Origin: an uncultured Christensenella sp.
Lineage (GTDB): Bacteria; Bacillota; Clostridia; Christensenellales; Borkfalkiaceae
DNA: 64,000 nt
Reading direction: 5' to 3'
Assembly (NCBI GenBank): GCA_910577055.1
Contig: CAJTKX010000003.1
Span: 62,001 to 126,000 of the forward strand
Shown here: positions 34,257 to 41,888 of the stretch, piece by piece
How the letters are laid out: each line of letters starts with the position of its first letter
How positions within the stretch are numbered: the stretch's first letter is position 1
Program-made: the position numbers and the translations under genes
The notes under the pieces: generated by a model
Databases searched by the model: none
What the model was told of the DNA's origin: nothing
Seen by the model: only the letters and a program-made list of their open reading frames with translations

Positions 34257-35681
34257 TTATTCTTTACCCGTCCAACAATAAGTGCAAAGCTTGCAAGGCT
34301 CTAAACCGATAGCTTCGATAAGTCCTTCCAAGGATTGAAATTCAAGCGATTCGAATTGGAATTTATCGCAAATAGCCTTGCGCATTGCCTTGCCGCGCTC
34401 AGTTTCGGAATTGCTGTACTCTTCCATATGCTTGACGCTTTCCTCACCTTCAAGCTCCGCCATAGTGCGACGGGTGATTAAGTCCATATCGCCCGATGAA
34501 CGGGAAAAATTCAAATATTTACAGCCGTACATTATCGGCGGGCACGCAGAACGCATATGCACCGCCTTTGCGCCGTGGGAATAGAGGAAATCTACCGTTT
34601 CTTTAAGCTGAGTTCCGCGCACGATACTGTCGTCCACAAGCAGCAATTTTTTACCGTCGATAAGCTCGTGTACGGGAATTAATTTCATTTTTGCGACTTT
34701 GTTGCGCTCCGTCTGATTGACGGGCATAAAGCTTCTCGACCAAGTCGGCGTGTATTTTATATAGGGGCGTGCAAAAGGCACCTTACACGCATTCGCGTAA
34801 CCTATCGCGTGGGGCGTGCCCGAATCGGGAACGCCGCCGACATAATCGATGTCGTGTATATCGTGCGTTTTAGCGTCGTTTTTTGCGAAAATTTCGCCGT
34901 TTTTGCAGCGCATAATTTCAACGTTAACGCCCTCGTAGCTCGATGTAGGATAGCCGTAATACGACCAAAGGAACGCGCAAATACGCATCTTTTTGCCCGC
35001 GGGCGCAAGCTGAGTTACGCCGTCTGCCGAAACTTCGACAATCTCGCCCGGACCAAGCTCCCGCTCGTCCACATACCCGAGCTTTTTATATGCGAAACTT
35101 TCAAAAGAAACGCAGTAGCCGTCGTCGCACTTTCCGATTAAAACGGGCAGTCTGCCCACCTTATCTCTTGCGGCGATAAGCGTGCCCTTGTCAGTCAAAA
35201 GAAGTATGGAAGCCGTGCCGTCCACTTGCTCTTGTGCATAACGTATACCGTCGACGTAACTGTCTTTACTGTTGATTAGCGCGGCTATAAGTTCGTTGGC
35301 GTTTACTCTGCCGCCCGTCATCGCGTCGAAATATCCGCCGCCCGCCGAAAGCACTTTTTGCACAAGCTCAGCCGCATTGTTGATTATGCCGATAGTACAA
35401 ATTGCGTATGTGCCGAGGCGCGATACTGTAAGCAATGGTTGCGGGTCCGTATCACTGATACAGCCGATTGCCGCATTGCCCTTCATCTCTTTCAACACGC
35501 GTTCGAACTTGGTTCTGAACGGCGCGTTTTCGATATTGTGTATTTCGCGCTGTAACCCTACTTCGGGGTCGTACGCCGCCATACCGCCGCGCTTAGTGCC
35601 GAGGTGGCTGTGATAATCGGCGCCGATAAACACGTCGAATACGGCGCTGCTTTTTTTAACCGAGCCGAAAAATCCGCCCAT
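34257..35681 (-). CDS. PurF paralogue lacking the N-terminal catalytic cysteine
   Basis: 474 residues. Same overall layout as PurF: an Ntn-hydrolase-like N-domain (HLGTKRGGMAAYD, NAAIGCISDT, GIINNAAEL) and a PRT domain (LLLVDDSIVRGTQLKET). It starts MGGFFGSVKKSS, with Gly where PurF has its nucleophile Cys, so glutamine hydrolysis by the normal route should be impossible. The PRPP loop looks intact. It ends CKLCTYCWTGKE, possible cluster ligands. It overlaps purC by one base and precedes true purF by 10 nt. A regulatory or ammonia-using partner of PurF is inference; similar MGG-starting paralogues occur in other gut anaerobes as far as I recall. Confidence 0.85.
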   Translation of the reverse strand: MGGFFGSVKKSSAVFDVFIGADYHSHLGTKRGGMAAYDPEVGLQREIHNIENAPFRTKFERVLKEMKGNAAIGCISDTDPQPLLTVSRLGTYAICTIGIINNAAELVQKVLSAGGGYFDAMTGGRVNANELIAALINSKDSYVDGIRYAQEQVDGTASILLLTDKGTLIAARDKVGRLPVLIGKCDDGYCVSFESFAYKKLGYVDERELGPGEIVEVSADGVTQLAPAGKKMRICAFLWSYYGYPTSSYEGVNVEIMRCKNGEIFAKNDAKTHDIHDIDYVGGVPDSGTPHAIGYANACKVPFARPYIKYTPTWSRSFMPVNQTERNKVAKMKLIPVHELIDGKKLLLVDDSIVRGTQLKETVDFLYSHGAKAVHMRSACPPIMYGCKYLNFSRSSGDMDLITRRTMAELEGEESVKHMEEYSNSETERGKAMRKAICDKFQFESLEFQSLEGLIEAIGLEPCKLCTYCWTGKE

Positions 35682-36406
35682 TATTTACTCTCCGTAACGC
35701 GTTTGAAAATTTCCGCGTAAGCGTCCTCTACTCCGCCCAAATCACGGCGGAATCTGTCTTTATCGAGACTGACGTGCTTGGTAGTGTCCCAAGTGCCCAT
35801 TTCCCAGAAACGGCAAGTATCGGGTGAAATTTCGTCCGCAAGCACGATTTGTCCTTTGAATCTGCCGAATTCGAGTTTGAAGTCGATAAGGTCGATATTC
35901 AGTTCTTTGAAGAAAGCTTTCATTGCTTCGTTTACCGCGAAAGCCATTTTCTTTATAGTTTCAATCTCTTGTGCGGTTGCAAGGTTCAAAGCAAGCGCGT
36001 GATAGTCGTTGATAAGGGGGTCGCCCAAATCGTCGTTTTTATAGGAAAATTCAATTGTAGGCGCGGCAAATGCGGTACCTTCGGGAACGCCGTATCTCTT
36101 GGAAAAGCTGCCCGCGGCGACGTTTCTTATAATGACTTCGAGGGGAACGATTTCAACTTTTTTAACGACGGTATTTCTGTCGTCAATCTGCTCGACAAGG
36201 TGAGTAGGAATACCCTTCTTTTCAAGCATAGTCATCATAAGGTTGCTCATTTTATTGTTGATGACGCCCTTACCGACTATGGTGCCCTTTTTAAGCCCGT
36301 TAAAAGCCGTTGCGTCGTCCTTGTATGATACGATGACGTAATCGGGGTTTTCGGTTGCGTAAACTTTTTTTGCCTTGCCTTCGTAAAGCTGTTGCGTTTT
36401 TTCCAT
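35681..36406 (-). CDS. purC: SAICAR synthetase
   Basis: 241 residues: QLYEGKAKKVYAT, SYKDDATAFNGLKKG, VVKKVEIVPLEVIIRNVAAGSF, LIDFKLEFGRF, LADEISPDTCRFWE. Joins CAIR and aspartate. SD AAGGAG about 10 nt upstream. Confidence 0.97.
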   Translation of the reverse strand: MEKTQQLYEGKAKKVYATENPDYVIVSYKDDATAFNGLKKGTIVGKGVINNKMSNLMMTMLEKKGIPTHLVEQIDDRNTVVKKVEIVPLEVIIRNVAAGSFSKRYGVPEGTAFAAPTIEFSYKNDDLGDPLINDYHALALNLATAQEIETIKKMAFAVNEAMKAFFKELNIDLIDFKLEFGRFKGQIVLADEISPDTCRFWEMGTWDTTKHVSLDKDRFRRDLGGVEDAYAEIFKRVTESK

Positions 36407-36455
36407 TTTGGAATTTCTCCTTAAAAAATAAAATTTAAAATTGTAAACAATATAA

Positions 36456-36481
36456 ATAACCGCAAGTAGCCTCGCGGTTAT
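36456..36481 (-). terminator. Hairpin between purE and purC
   Basis: Stem ATAACCGC/GCGGTTAT (36474-36481 with 36456-36463) with a 10-nt loop, followed on the minus strand by TTTATATTG. It may be a partial terminator or mRNA-processing element that sets the purE:purC ratio. Confidence 0.5.
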
Positions 36482-36484
36482 AGT

Positions 36485-36982
36485 TTAAATTTGCTCTATC
36501 TCGGTTTGAAGAGCTGCGTCGTCGGAATTGATTTTTTCTTTCATTTTGACTTTATAATCTTTAAGTTTTACGGCGAGTGCGGGATACTTTATACCCAAAA
36601 TCTGCAAGGCAAGAAGCCCCGCGTTTTCACCCGCGTTTACGCCGACAGTCGCAACGGGTATGCCCGAAGGCATCTGCACGATTGAAAGCAAGCTGTCAAG
36701 CCCGCCCATCATATCCGTCTTTACGGGCAGACCAATTACGGGCAATGTCGTGTTTGCGGCGATTACACCGCCGAGGTGCGCCGCCTTCCCCGCCGCGCAA
36801 ATTATAACCTCGATACCGTTTTTTACGGCGTTCAAAGAAAAGTCGTGCGACTCTTCGGGGGTGCGGTGTGCGCTTATTACGCGCACTTCGGTTTCCACCC
36901 CGAAATTTTTAAGCACGGAAACGGCGGGCTTAACCACGCTAAAATCGGATTTGCTGCCCATAAGTATAGCTACTTTTGCCAT
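36485..36982 (-). CDS. purE: N5-carboxyaminoimidazole ribonucleotide mutase
   Basis: 165 residues: ILMGSKSDFSVV, SAHRTPEES, AAGKAAHLGGVIAANT, LDSLLSIVQMPSGIPVATV. Class I PurE; no purK is present in the window, so it may act with carboxylation by another gene or directly on AIR. First gene of the pur operon, SD GAGAGG. Confidence 0.96.
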   Translation of the reverse strand: MAKVAILMGSKSDFSVVKPAVSVLKNFGVETEVRVISAHRTPEESHDFSLNAVKNGIEVIICAAGKAAHLGGVIAANTTLPVIGLPVKTDMMGGLDSLLSIVQMPSGIPVATVGVNAGENAGLLALQILGIKYPALAVKLKDYKVKMKEKINSDDAALQTEIEQI

Positions 36983-37031
36983 AAACGACCTCTCTGTGTA
37001 AAATATTGAAAATAATTGACATACTAAGCGT

Positions 37032-37334
37032 ATGGTACTTTTGTATATAATCTTGTCCGTTTATATATTCGCCGTAAACTTTTACTCGGTTATGCTGATT
37101 ATAACTCAACGCAACGAGTGCGGCGATAACCCCGCAAAACCGACGGGCGACGGCAAGATAATTTTAGCCGCAATTCTCGGCGGGGCGCTTTCGATTTATA
37201 TAAGCATGTTTATAATGCGGTACAGAATAAAGAATATCCTATTGATGATTTTAATGCCGGTGATTGCCGTTTTGAATATCTACTTTTTCTATCTTGCGTA
37301 TTCTTCGGGGCTTTCGTTTATAGTCGTGCGCTAA
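37032..37334 (+). CDS. Small membrane protein, DUF1294-like
   Basis: 100 residues with three predicted TM helices. The pattern INFY...LIITQRNE... IILAAILGGALSIYISMFIMRYRIKN resembles DUF1294 proteins (GG...G...M..xRHKT). No SD. Divergent from purE. Moderate support because it is short. Confidence 0.5.
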   Translation: MVLLYIILSVYIFAVNFYSVMLIITQRNECGDNPAKPTGDGKIILAAILGGALSIYISMFIMRYRIKNILLMILMPVIAVLNIYFFYLAYSSGLSFIVVR

Positions 37335-37450
37335 AATTCCACAACACTTGCAAAAGACAATTAAATTATAACACAACATATTGACAAAATAAAAATGTTT
37401 GCAAGAAGTTTTTTTAAAATAATGGGTGAAAATTTTATTTTTTATTTAAA

Positions 37451-37480
37451 AAACGCGTCCGCTACGCAGCGGACGCGTTT
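37451..37480 (-). terminator. Terminator of mscL
   Basis: 13-bp stem AAACGCGTCCGCT/AGCGGACGCGTTT (37451-37463 with 37468-37480), followed by T-rich sequence on the minus strand. Confidence 0.8.
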
Positions 37481-37484
37481 TAAA

Positions 37485-38021
37485 TTATTCTGCTTTATCG
37501 GTTTTATCTTCTTTCTGCGCTTTTAAAAGGTCGCGGATTTCGGCAAGCAGTTCCTCGGTGGTGACGGCTGCCGCAACGGGCGCTTCCTCTGCCACGGGAG
37601 CAACCTCGGCTGCGGGAGCTTCCTCTGCCGCCGGCTCATCCTTGCTCTTTTTGGACTTTTCTTTGACTTTCTTTCCGCCGTTGCGAATGGAGTTGATAGC
37701 CTTGATTATGCAGAAAAGTATAAGCGCAACGAGAATGAAATTAATAACCGCCGTTATGAACGCGCCCCAATCGATATAGATAGAGTTTGCCAAATCGATT
37801 ATATCCGTTCCCTCGACATAAGCGGGTTTTAAAATTGTAACAGCGGCTTCGAGCCCCGAACCCGTTCCGGCAAGCAACCAATTTATAAGGGGTTGCAGAA
37901 TTTGACCTGTTAAGGCGGTTACGATTGCCGTGAACGCACCGCCGATAATGATGCCTACAGCCATATCCAAAACGTTGCCGCGGGTAATAAAATCTTTAAA
38001 TTCCTTGAAAAATTTCTTCAT
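37485..38021 (-). CDS. mscL: Large-conductance mechanosensitive channel with extended C-terminus
   Basis: 178 residues. TM1 (FITRGNVLDMAVGIIIGGAFTAIVTAL), a periplasmic loop and TM2 (YIDWGAFITAVINFILVALILFCIIKAIN) are typical. The usual length is ~135; here ~35 residues rich in Ala, Pro and Glu are inserted between a basic segment and the C-terminal helix (TTEELLAEIRDLLKAQ). Releases solutes on hypo-osmotic shock. SD GGAGAG. Confidence 0.93.
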   Translation of the reverse strand: MKKFFKEFKDFITRGNVLDMAVGIIIGGAFTAIVTALTGQILQPLINWLLAGTGSGLEAAVTILKPAYVEGTDIIDLANSIYIDWGAFITAVINFILVALILFCIIKAINSIRNGGKKVKEKSKKSKDEPAAEEAPAAEVAPVAEEAPVAAAVTTEELLAEIRDLLKAQKEDKTDKAE

Positions 38022-38047
38022 ATATCTCTCCGTTCTTTTTTGCCAAT

Positions 38048-38077
38048 ATTATAATTTGCAAAATAAAGCTTTGTCAA
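38048..38077 (-). promoter_or_regulatory. Promoter of mscL
   Basis: Minus-strand TTGACA (38072-38077), an 18-nt spacer and TATAAT (38048-38053), both perfect hexamers. The -35 lies in the last codons of the upstream ABC ATPase gene. Confidence 0.8.
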
Positions 38078-38712
38078 GCGATTAATGCGGCTATTAGGCG
38101 CTTGCGCAGCTCGTCCTTGTCCGCACCGAATGCGGAAGCGTCCAAAACCGTTTTCCCTCCATTAAGGACTATTATTCTGTGGGCTAAGTTTACAGCCTCG
38201 TCCACGTCGTGAGTAACGAACAACGCGGTGCGTCCGCTCTCTTTTTGAATTTGTAAAAAAAGTTCGCATATCTCGTTTTTCAGCTTTAAATCTAGGGACG
38301 AAAACGGTTCGTCCATTAAAATTACCTCGCCGCCGAAAAGAAAGGCGCGAGCTATCGACGCGCGCTGAGCTTGCCCGCCCGAAAGCGAAACGGGGTAAGC
38401 GTTTTTTTTGTCGGATAAACGAACTTTTTCAAGCGCAGCGTCAACGGCTTTTTCGTCTTTGCAAATAAGCTTCAAGTTGCCGCCGACAGTCAAATTGGGA
38501 ACAAGCCGCGGAGATTGGAAGATATACGAGCACTTGACCTTTGTTATTTCGCCGTCGTAATCGGTCAGCCCCGCTATGCAGTTTAAAAGCGTGGTTTTGC
38601 CGCAACCGCTTTCGCCCAAAATGCAAGTAATTTCACCCTCGCTAAGTTCGAGGTTGAAATTTTCGTAGACGGTAAGGTGTCCGTATCTTTTTGTCAAATT
38701 TTGTATTTTCAT
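38074..38712 (-). CDS. ABC transporter ATPase (nitrate/sulfonate/taurine type)
   Basis: 212 residues: Walker A GESGCGKTT, Q-loop YIFQSPRLVP, signature LSGGQAQRASIARA, Walker B VILMDEPFSSLD, H-loop FVTHDVDEA. The sequence resembles SsuB/TauB/ThiZ-type ATPases. It overlaps the permease gene by 4 nt; the three ABC genes form an operon with the TM1266 regulator. Substrate not determinable. Confidence 0.9.
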   Translation of the reverse strand: MKIQNLTKRYGHLTVYENFNLELSEGEITCILGESGCGKTTLLNCIAGLTDYDGEITKVKCSYIFQSPRLVPNLTVGGNLKLICKDEKAVDAALEKVRLSDKKNAYPVSLSGGQAQRASIARAFLFGGEVILMDEPFSSLDLKLKNEICELFLQIQKESGRTALFVTHDVDEAVNLAHRIIVLNGGKTVLDASAFGADKDELRKRLIAALIA

Positions 38713-39491
38713 TTCAAACCTTTAAGCCACTTCGAGTTTATTCTTTTGAACTGTGAAAAGGCAATTTCGATAAGAAGCCCCAAAACCACCGCCGCAAGCG
38801 TAAGCGCGGCAAGGTTAGCCACCGCCGCCGCCATACTGTTTTCTTGCATCATTCCGCCGAGTCCGCGCGCAGTATTGACGAGGACCTCCGAAGAAATCAT
38901 TATTTTCAGACCTAAGGAAATGTTGGCGCCCGTCTGCGAAAAAATCGCTGGAGACACAAGCGGCAGATAGATTTTGAAAAGTCTGTCGCGCTTGCTTATG
39001 CCGTACACGCTTGCCATTTGACGTATGCCGTCGTCAATGCCCTCCACCGCCGCCGTCAGTTGCGAATAAATCATAGGAAACAGCACGAGCACCGTAACGA
39101 TTACGGGCGAAAGCGTTTTGTTGCCGTTCGTCATTTTGAATATTATGAGAATTACCGCCATAGTGGGCAGAGTGCGGATAACGACGGTTATAGGCTTTAT
39201 AAGCGCCTTGCTCCAACTGCCGAGCAAGCCGAAAGCCGTAAAAGCCGCCGCAAACACGAAAGAAACGAAGAAGCTTAACAAAGTGCGCAACAGAGAATTG
39301 CCTACCGCAGTCCAGAACGCGCCGTCGCCGAGGTAGTTCCAAAAACTGACGATTGTTTCGCCAAAAGATGGCACGATAAGCTTGTTGCCCACGCCGTAAT
39401 AAGCGATTATCCATACAAGCCACATTATTACGAGCGAGGCAACCGAGCAAATTATATTTAAGGTGCGTTGAGTAAAAAGCTTTTTAAACAT
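38709..39491 (-). CDS. ABC transporter permease
   Basis: 260 residues, about six TM helices, with the binding-protein-dependent permease EAA-like loop ISKRDRLFKIYLPLVSPAIF. SsuC/ThiX type. Overlaps the binding protein gene by 8 nt. Confidence 0.9.
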   Translation of the reverse strand: MFKKLFTQRTLNIICSVASLVIMWLVWIIAYYGVGNKLIVPSFGETIVSFWNYLGDGAFWTAVGNSLLRTLLSFFVSFVFAAAFTAFGLLGSWSKALIKPITVVIRTLPTMAVILIIFKMTNGNKTLSPVIVTVLVLFPMIYSQLTAAVEGIDDGIRQMASVYGISKRDRLFKIYLPLVSPAIFSQTGANISLGLKIMISSEVLVNTARGLGGMMQENSMAAAVANLAALTLAAVVLGLLIEIAFSQFKRINSKWLKGLK

Positions 39492-40479
39492 TTATATAAA
39501 AGAAATTATCCGTGACCTCTGCGGCAAAATCAGAGTTTACCGCTTTTAGCTTGGTAAGAAAAGTTTTAACTTCTGCCTTGCCGTCCGCCGCGGACGTGAA
39601 CTTGACGGCGCAGTTTGATATTACGCTTTTTGAAAGGTTATTGAAGGCGGGCGTTGTATTTTCGGGATCGGGATAATGCGACTTGATTGCGTTTAAAATA
39701 GTTTCGGCAGATACCTCGTAATTTAAAAGCCATTGCGCGCTTGCCGCAACCGCCTCCGTAAAGTCGGCTATAAATTGAGGGTCGCCGTCGATAAGACTGT
39801 TTTTTGCGACAAGCACCGCTTGGGGGTAGCCATTAGAGCCGCCGTAAAGTTCTTGCAAGCTGCCCGCTTGTTTTAAATTAAGGTTTGAGTTGCCTATCCG
39901 CGTGCTCGCAGCGGGTTCGGGAATTACGAAATAGTCGAAATCAGACCCCGCACCCGTGACCTCCGTAGGCTGAACGGCTTGCACGGTGACGCTTTCGGTT
40001 ACGCCGTACTCGCTTAAAATAACTTTGGTAATTGCTCCGGGGAATTTTGCCATTTGTACAACGCCCAACTTTTTGCCCGAAATTTCTTGGGCGAAGTTGT
40101 CCGCGGTAAGCGTGGGTTTATCGGTTGCGGAAACAATATAAAGGTTGCCGTGTGTTACCGTGCCGAGCATTTTATAGTCGGCGCCGTCGCCCAAAAGCTT
40201 GCTTGCGTCGTTAACGGGCAAAACGCATAAATCTGCGTTTTTGTTCATATCGGCATATGACACCGTGGAAGTTATACTTTCAGCGTCAACTACGCTGTAA
40301 TCGACTTCTTTACCGAACTGCATATCTTCCGCCATAAGTTGCGCAAGCGCGAGCGCGGGCGCGCCGTCGGGCATATAGACGGAAATCGAGCCGGCTCCGT
40401 TATCTTTGCAAGCGGCAAAACCGAGGGCGGATACTCCGACCACTATTGTGCTTAAAAGCGCGGTTAAAAGTTTTTTCAT
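39484..40479 (-). CDS. Substrate-binding lipoprotein (NMT1/ThiY/SsuA-like)
   Basis: 331 residues. Signal peptide with lipobox GFAAC (Cys24). The mature part follows the type-2 periplasmic binding fold: ISVYMPDGAPALALAQLM, VLPVNDASKLLGDGADYKMLG, YGVTESVTVQAV, FDYFVIPEPAAST. The PEPAAS motif is seen in NMT1-like binding proteins for thiamine precursors, sulfonates and related compounds. Anchored outside the membrane and delivers substrate to the permease. Confidence 0.85.
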   Translation of the reverse strand: MKKLLTALLSTIVVGVSALGFAACKDNGAGSISVYMPDGAPALALAQLMAEDMQFGKEVDYSVVDAESITSTVSYADMNKNADLCVLPVNDASKLLGDGADYKMLGTVTHGNLYIVSATDKPTLTADNFAQEISGKKLGVVQMAKFPGAITKVILSEYGVTESVTVQAVQPTEVTGAGSDFDYFVIPEPAASTRIGNSNLNLKQAGSLQELYGGSNGYPQAVLVAKNSLIDGDPQFIADFTEAVAASAQWLLNYEVSAETILNAIKSHYPDPENTTPAFNNLSKSVISNCAVKFTSAADGKAEVKTFLTKLKAVNSDFAAEVTDNFFYINV

Positions 40480-40523
40480 AATATTTCCTTTCGGTATTAG
40501 GTTAAACCCCTTCTACCTCAAAA

Positions 40524-40772
40524 TTATTGACGGTGCATTAGCGTTTTGGCGGTGACCCCGCTTATCATTCCTATTTTCCCCGTAAGTTTGTTTATAACCT
40601 CTGTGAGAGCGTCCAAAGCAATACTTATAACCGAAACGCCCTTTTCTTTATAAGGTATACCCATTCTGCCGAGTACGAATTCGCCGAACTCCGACAAAAG
40701 CGCGTTTATGCGAGGGCTTACCTCTCTGTCCTCTACGATGATGCTTATTACGGCAAGCCTATTTTCTTGCAT
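40524..40772 (-). CDS. TM1266-type regulator (iron-only hydrogenase system)
   Basis: Start at 40772 (MQENRLAVISIIVEDRE) with an excellent SD AGGAGGG; the longer frame extends through the leader. 82 residues with the ACT-like/CopG-type TM1266 pattern (RLAVISIIVEDREVSPRINALLSEFGEFVLGRMGIPY, GVSVISIALDA, LTGKIGMISGVTAKTL). The family co-occurs with [FeFe]-hydrogenase maturation genes. Here it heads an ABC transporter operon. Confidence 0.85.
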   Translation of the reverse strand: MQENRLAVISIIVEDREVSPRINALLSEFGEFVLGRMGIPYKEKGVSVISIALDALTEVINKLTGKIGMISGVTAKTLMHRQ

Positions 40773-40798
40773 AAAAAAACCCTCCTTGTGAAGGCGGG

Positions 40799-40859
40799 CG
40801 CAAAACGGCATAACGAAAGTATGCCCGTAGTGTACCTTTACCCTCAGAAATCCTTTGCG
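40799..40859 (-). promoter_or_regulatory. Structured leader upstream of the TM1266/ABC operon
   Basis: A perfect 6-bp hairpin (GGCATA 40807-40812 with TATGCC 40820-40825) is enclosed by complementary CGCAAA (40799-40804) and TTTGCG (40854-40859). The segment between contains a purine-rich GAGGGTAAAGG on the minus strand. It does not match the TPP, SAM, guanidine or c-di-GMP consensus that I know. Confidence 0.4.
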
Positions 40860-40941
40860 TTTAGGCGTATTTATTTTAACACGGCAATATTTTTTTTACA
40901 AGCAAATGAATAGGACTTATACGAATAAACATACTGTGTAT

Positions 40942-41301
40942 ATGAAAAAGGCTTTGTTTTTAGCAGTATCTTTACTTTCGATAAGCACCGTGTTTTGTTT
41001 CGCGGGGTGCGACCGTAACGGCAACGGCGAAACAGTTAAGGACAATCAAGCAAGAATTATCGCCGTCGAAGACGAAGATAACGCTATCGAGGAAAAGCCC
41101 GAGGAAATTTGCCCCGATTGCGGCAAGCGCGGTATGCCGAAAGTACACTTTGAGTTTAAAAACGGCAGACCCGCGGGCAAGCGCGACCGAGATAACGGCG
41201 AGGACGGTGCGCCCCTTCACGATAAGCACCACGCGCGCCACGGGCATCGCCACGGAAAACACAAGCCCGCTCCGCCCGAAATCGGGAATGAAAACGGTTA
41301 A
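40942..41301 (+). CDS. Small His-rich lipoprotein
   Basis: Start at 40942 chosen because MKKALFLAVSLL...FAGC is a signal peptide with lipobox; earlier codons are unlikely. 119 residues. After an acidic stretch comes CPDCGKRG, then a basic, His-rich tail (DKHHARHGHRHGKHKP). The CxxC and His cluster suggest metal binding outside the membrane. No family recognised. No SD. Confidence 0.65.
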   Translation: MKKALFLAVSLLSISTVFCFAGCDRNGNGETVKDNQARIIAVEDEDNAIEEKPEEICPDCGKRGMPKVHFEFKNGRPAGKRDRDNGEDGAPLHDKHHARHGHRHGKHKPAPPEIGNENG

Positions 41302-41308
41302 TTGAACG

Positions 41309-41331
41309 CGCCCGCGCAAATTGCGCGGGCG
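41309..41331 (+). terminator. Terminator after the His-rich lipoprotein
   Basis: Near-perfect CGCCCGCGC/GCGCGGGCG stem followed by TTTAAG. Confidence 0.65.
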
Positions 41332-41337
41332 TTTAAG

Positions 41338-41366
41338 TTGATTTTTTTGCTGTATCGGATTATAAT
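41338..41366 (+). promoter_or_regulatory. Promoter placing the start codon at +1 region
   Basis: TTGATT (41338-41343), 17-nt spacer, TATAAT (41361-41366), and the ATG of the next gene only 6 nt later; no room for an SD. Confidence 0.65.
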
Positions 41367-41372
41367 ATCCTT

Positions 41373-41852
41373 ATGAAAACTTATAAATACAAATTTACCA
41401 AGCTTATTACGGCTTTTATTTGGGCGGGAATTGCGCTTTCGGTCGGAGCGTTCGTGTTGAATACCTATTTCGTGTTTGCGGAAGGCATCTCATCCGCGGC
41501 AAACGTGTTTTACCCCATTTTGAGATATGTTTTGATGTATTTCGTTTCGGTGGCGGCGTTCGTGCTTTTGATTAGCTTGATTTTCTCTTCCAATTACTCG
41601 ATTTCGGAAACAAAATTCAAAACGAGCTTCGGGATAATTAAAAGTTCGTACGACATTGCCAAGATTGAAAGCGTTGTTCTTGACAGAAAAACGAAAAAAC
41701 TGAGCGTTTATTTCGAGGACAAGAATTTTATAGTCGTTGTAGTAAAAGAAGAATGGTACGAAGATTTTATTAGCGAGCTTTTAAAGGCAAACCCGAAAAT
41801 AGAATATTCGATAGTGTCGAAAGAAAACGACGTTGACGAAGAGAAAAAATAA
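41373..41852 (+). CDS. Membrane protein with a C-terminal PH-like domain
   Basis: 159 residues. Two TM helices (about 12-33 and 45-70), then a soluble domain (SISETKFKTSFGIIKSSYDIAKIESVVLDRKTKKLSVYFEDKNF split by short loops) that has the look of a bacterial PH/YcxB-like domain. Function unknown. Probably leaderless (see promoter). Confidence 0.65.
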   Translation: MKTYKYKFTKLITAFIWAGIALSVGAFVLNTYFVFAEGISSAANVFYPILRYVLMYFVSVAAFVLLISLIFSSNYSISETKFKTSFGIIKSSYDIAKIESVVLDRKTKKLSVYFEDKNFIVVVVKEEWYEDFISELLKANPKIEYSIVSKENDVDEEKK

Positions 41853-41858
41853 ACAGTC

Positions 41859-41884
41859 AGCGCGCCGCAAAATTGCGGCGCGCT
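41859..41884. terminator. Terminator between convergent genes
   Basis: 12-nt arms AGCGCGCCGCAA/TTGCGGCGCGCT followed by TTTATT on the plus strand; plsY ends 5 nt beyond. Confidence 0.8.
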
Positions 41885-41888
41885 TTTA

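Noticed and set aside
36983..37060. Guanine/ZTP riboswitch or PurR box ahead of purE
   Set aside because: No matching conserved pieces could be found in the short purE upstream region. No clear promoter was seen either.
40773..40870. TPP riboswitch ahead of the NMT1-like transporter
   Set aside because: A CTGAG is present, but the GGGGTGCC, GAACCTGA and CCAGCG-type pieces are missing. Left as an unassigned structured leader.
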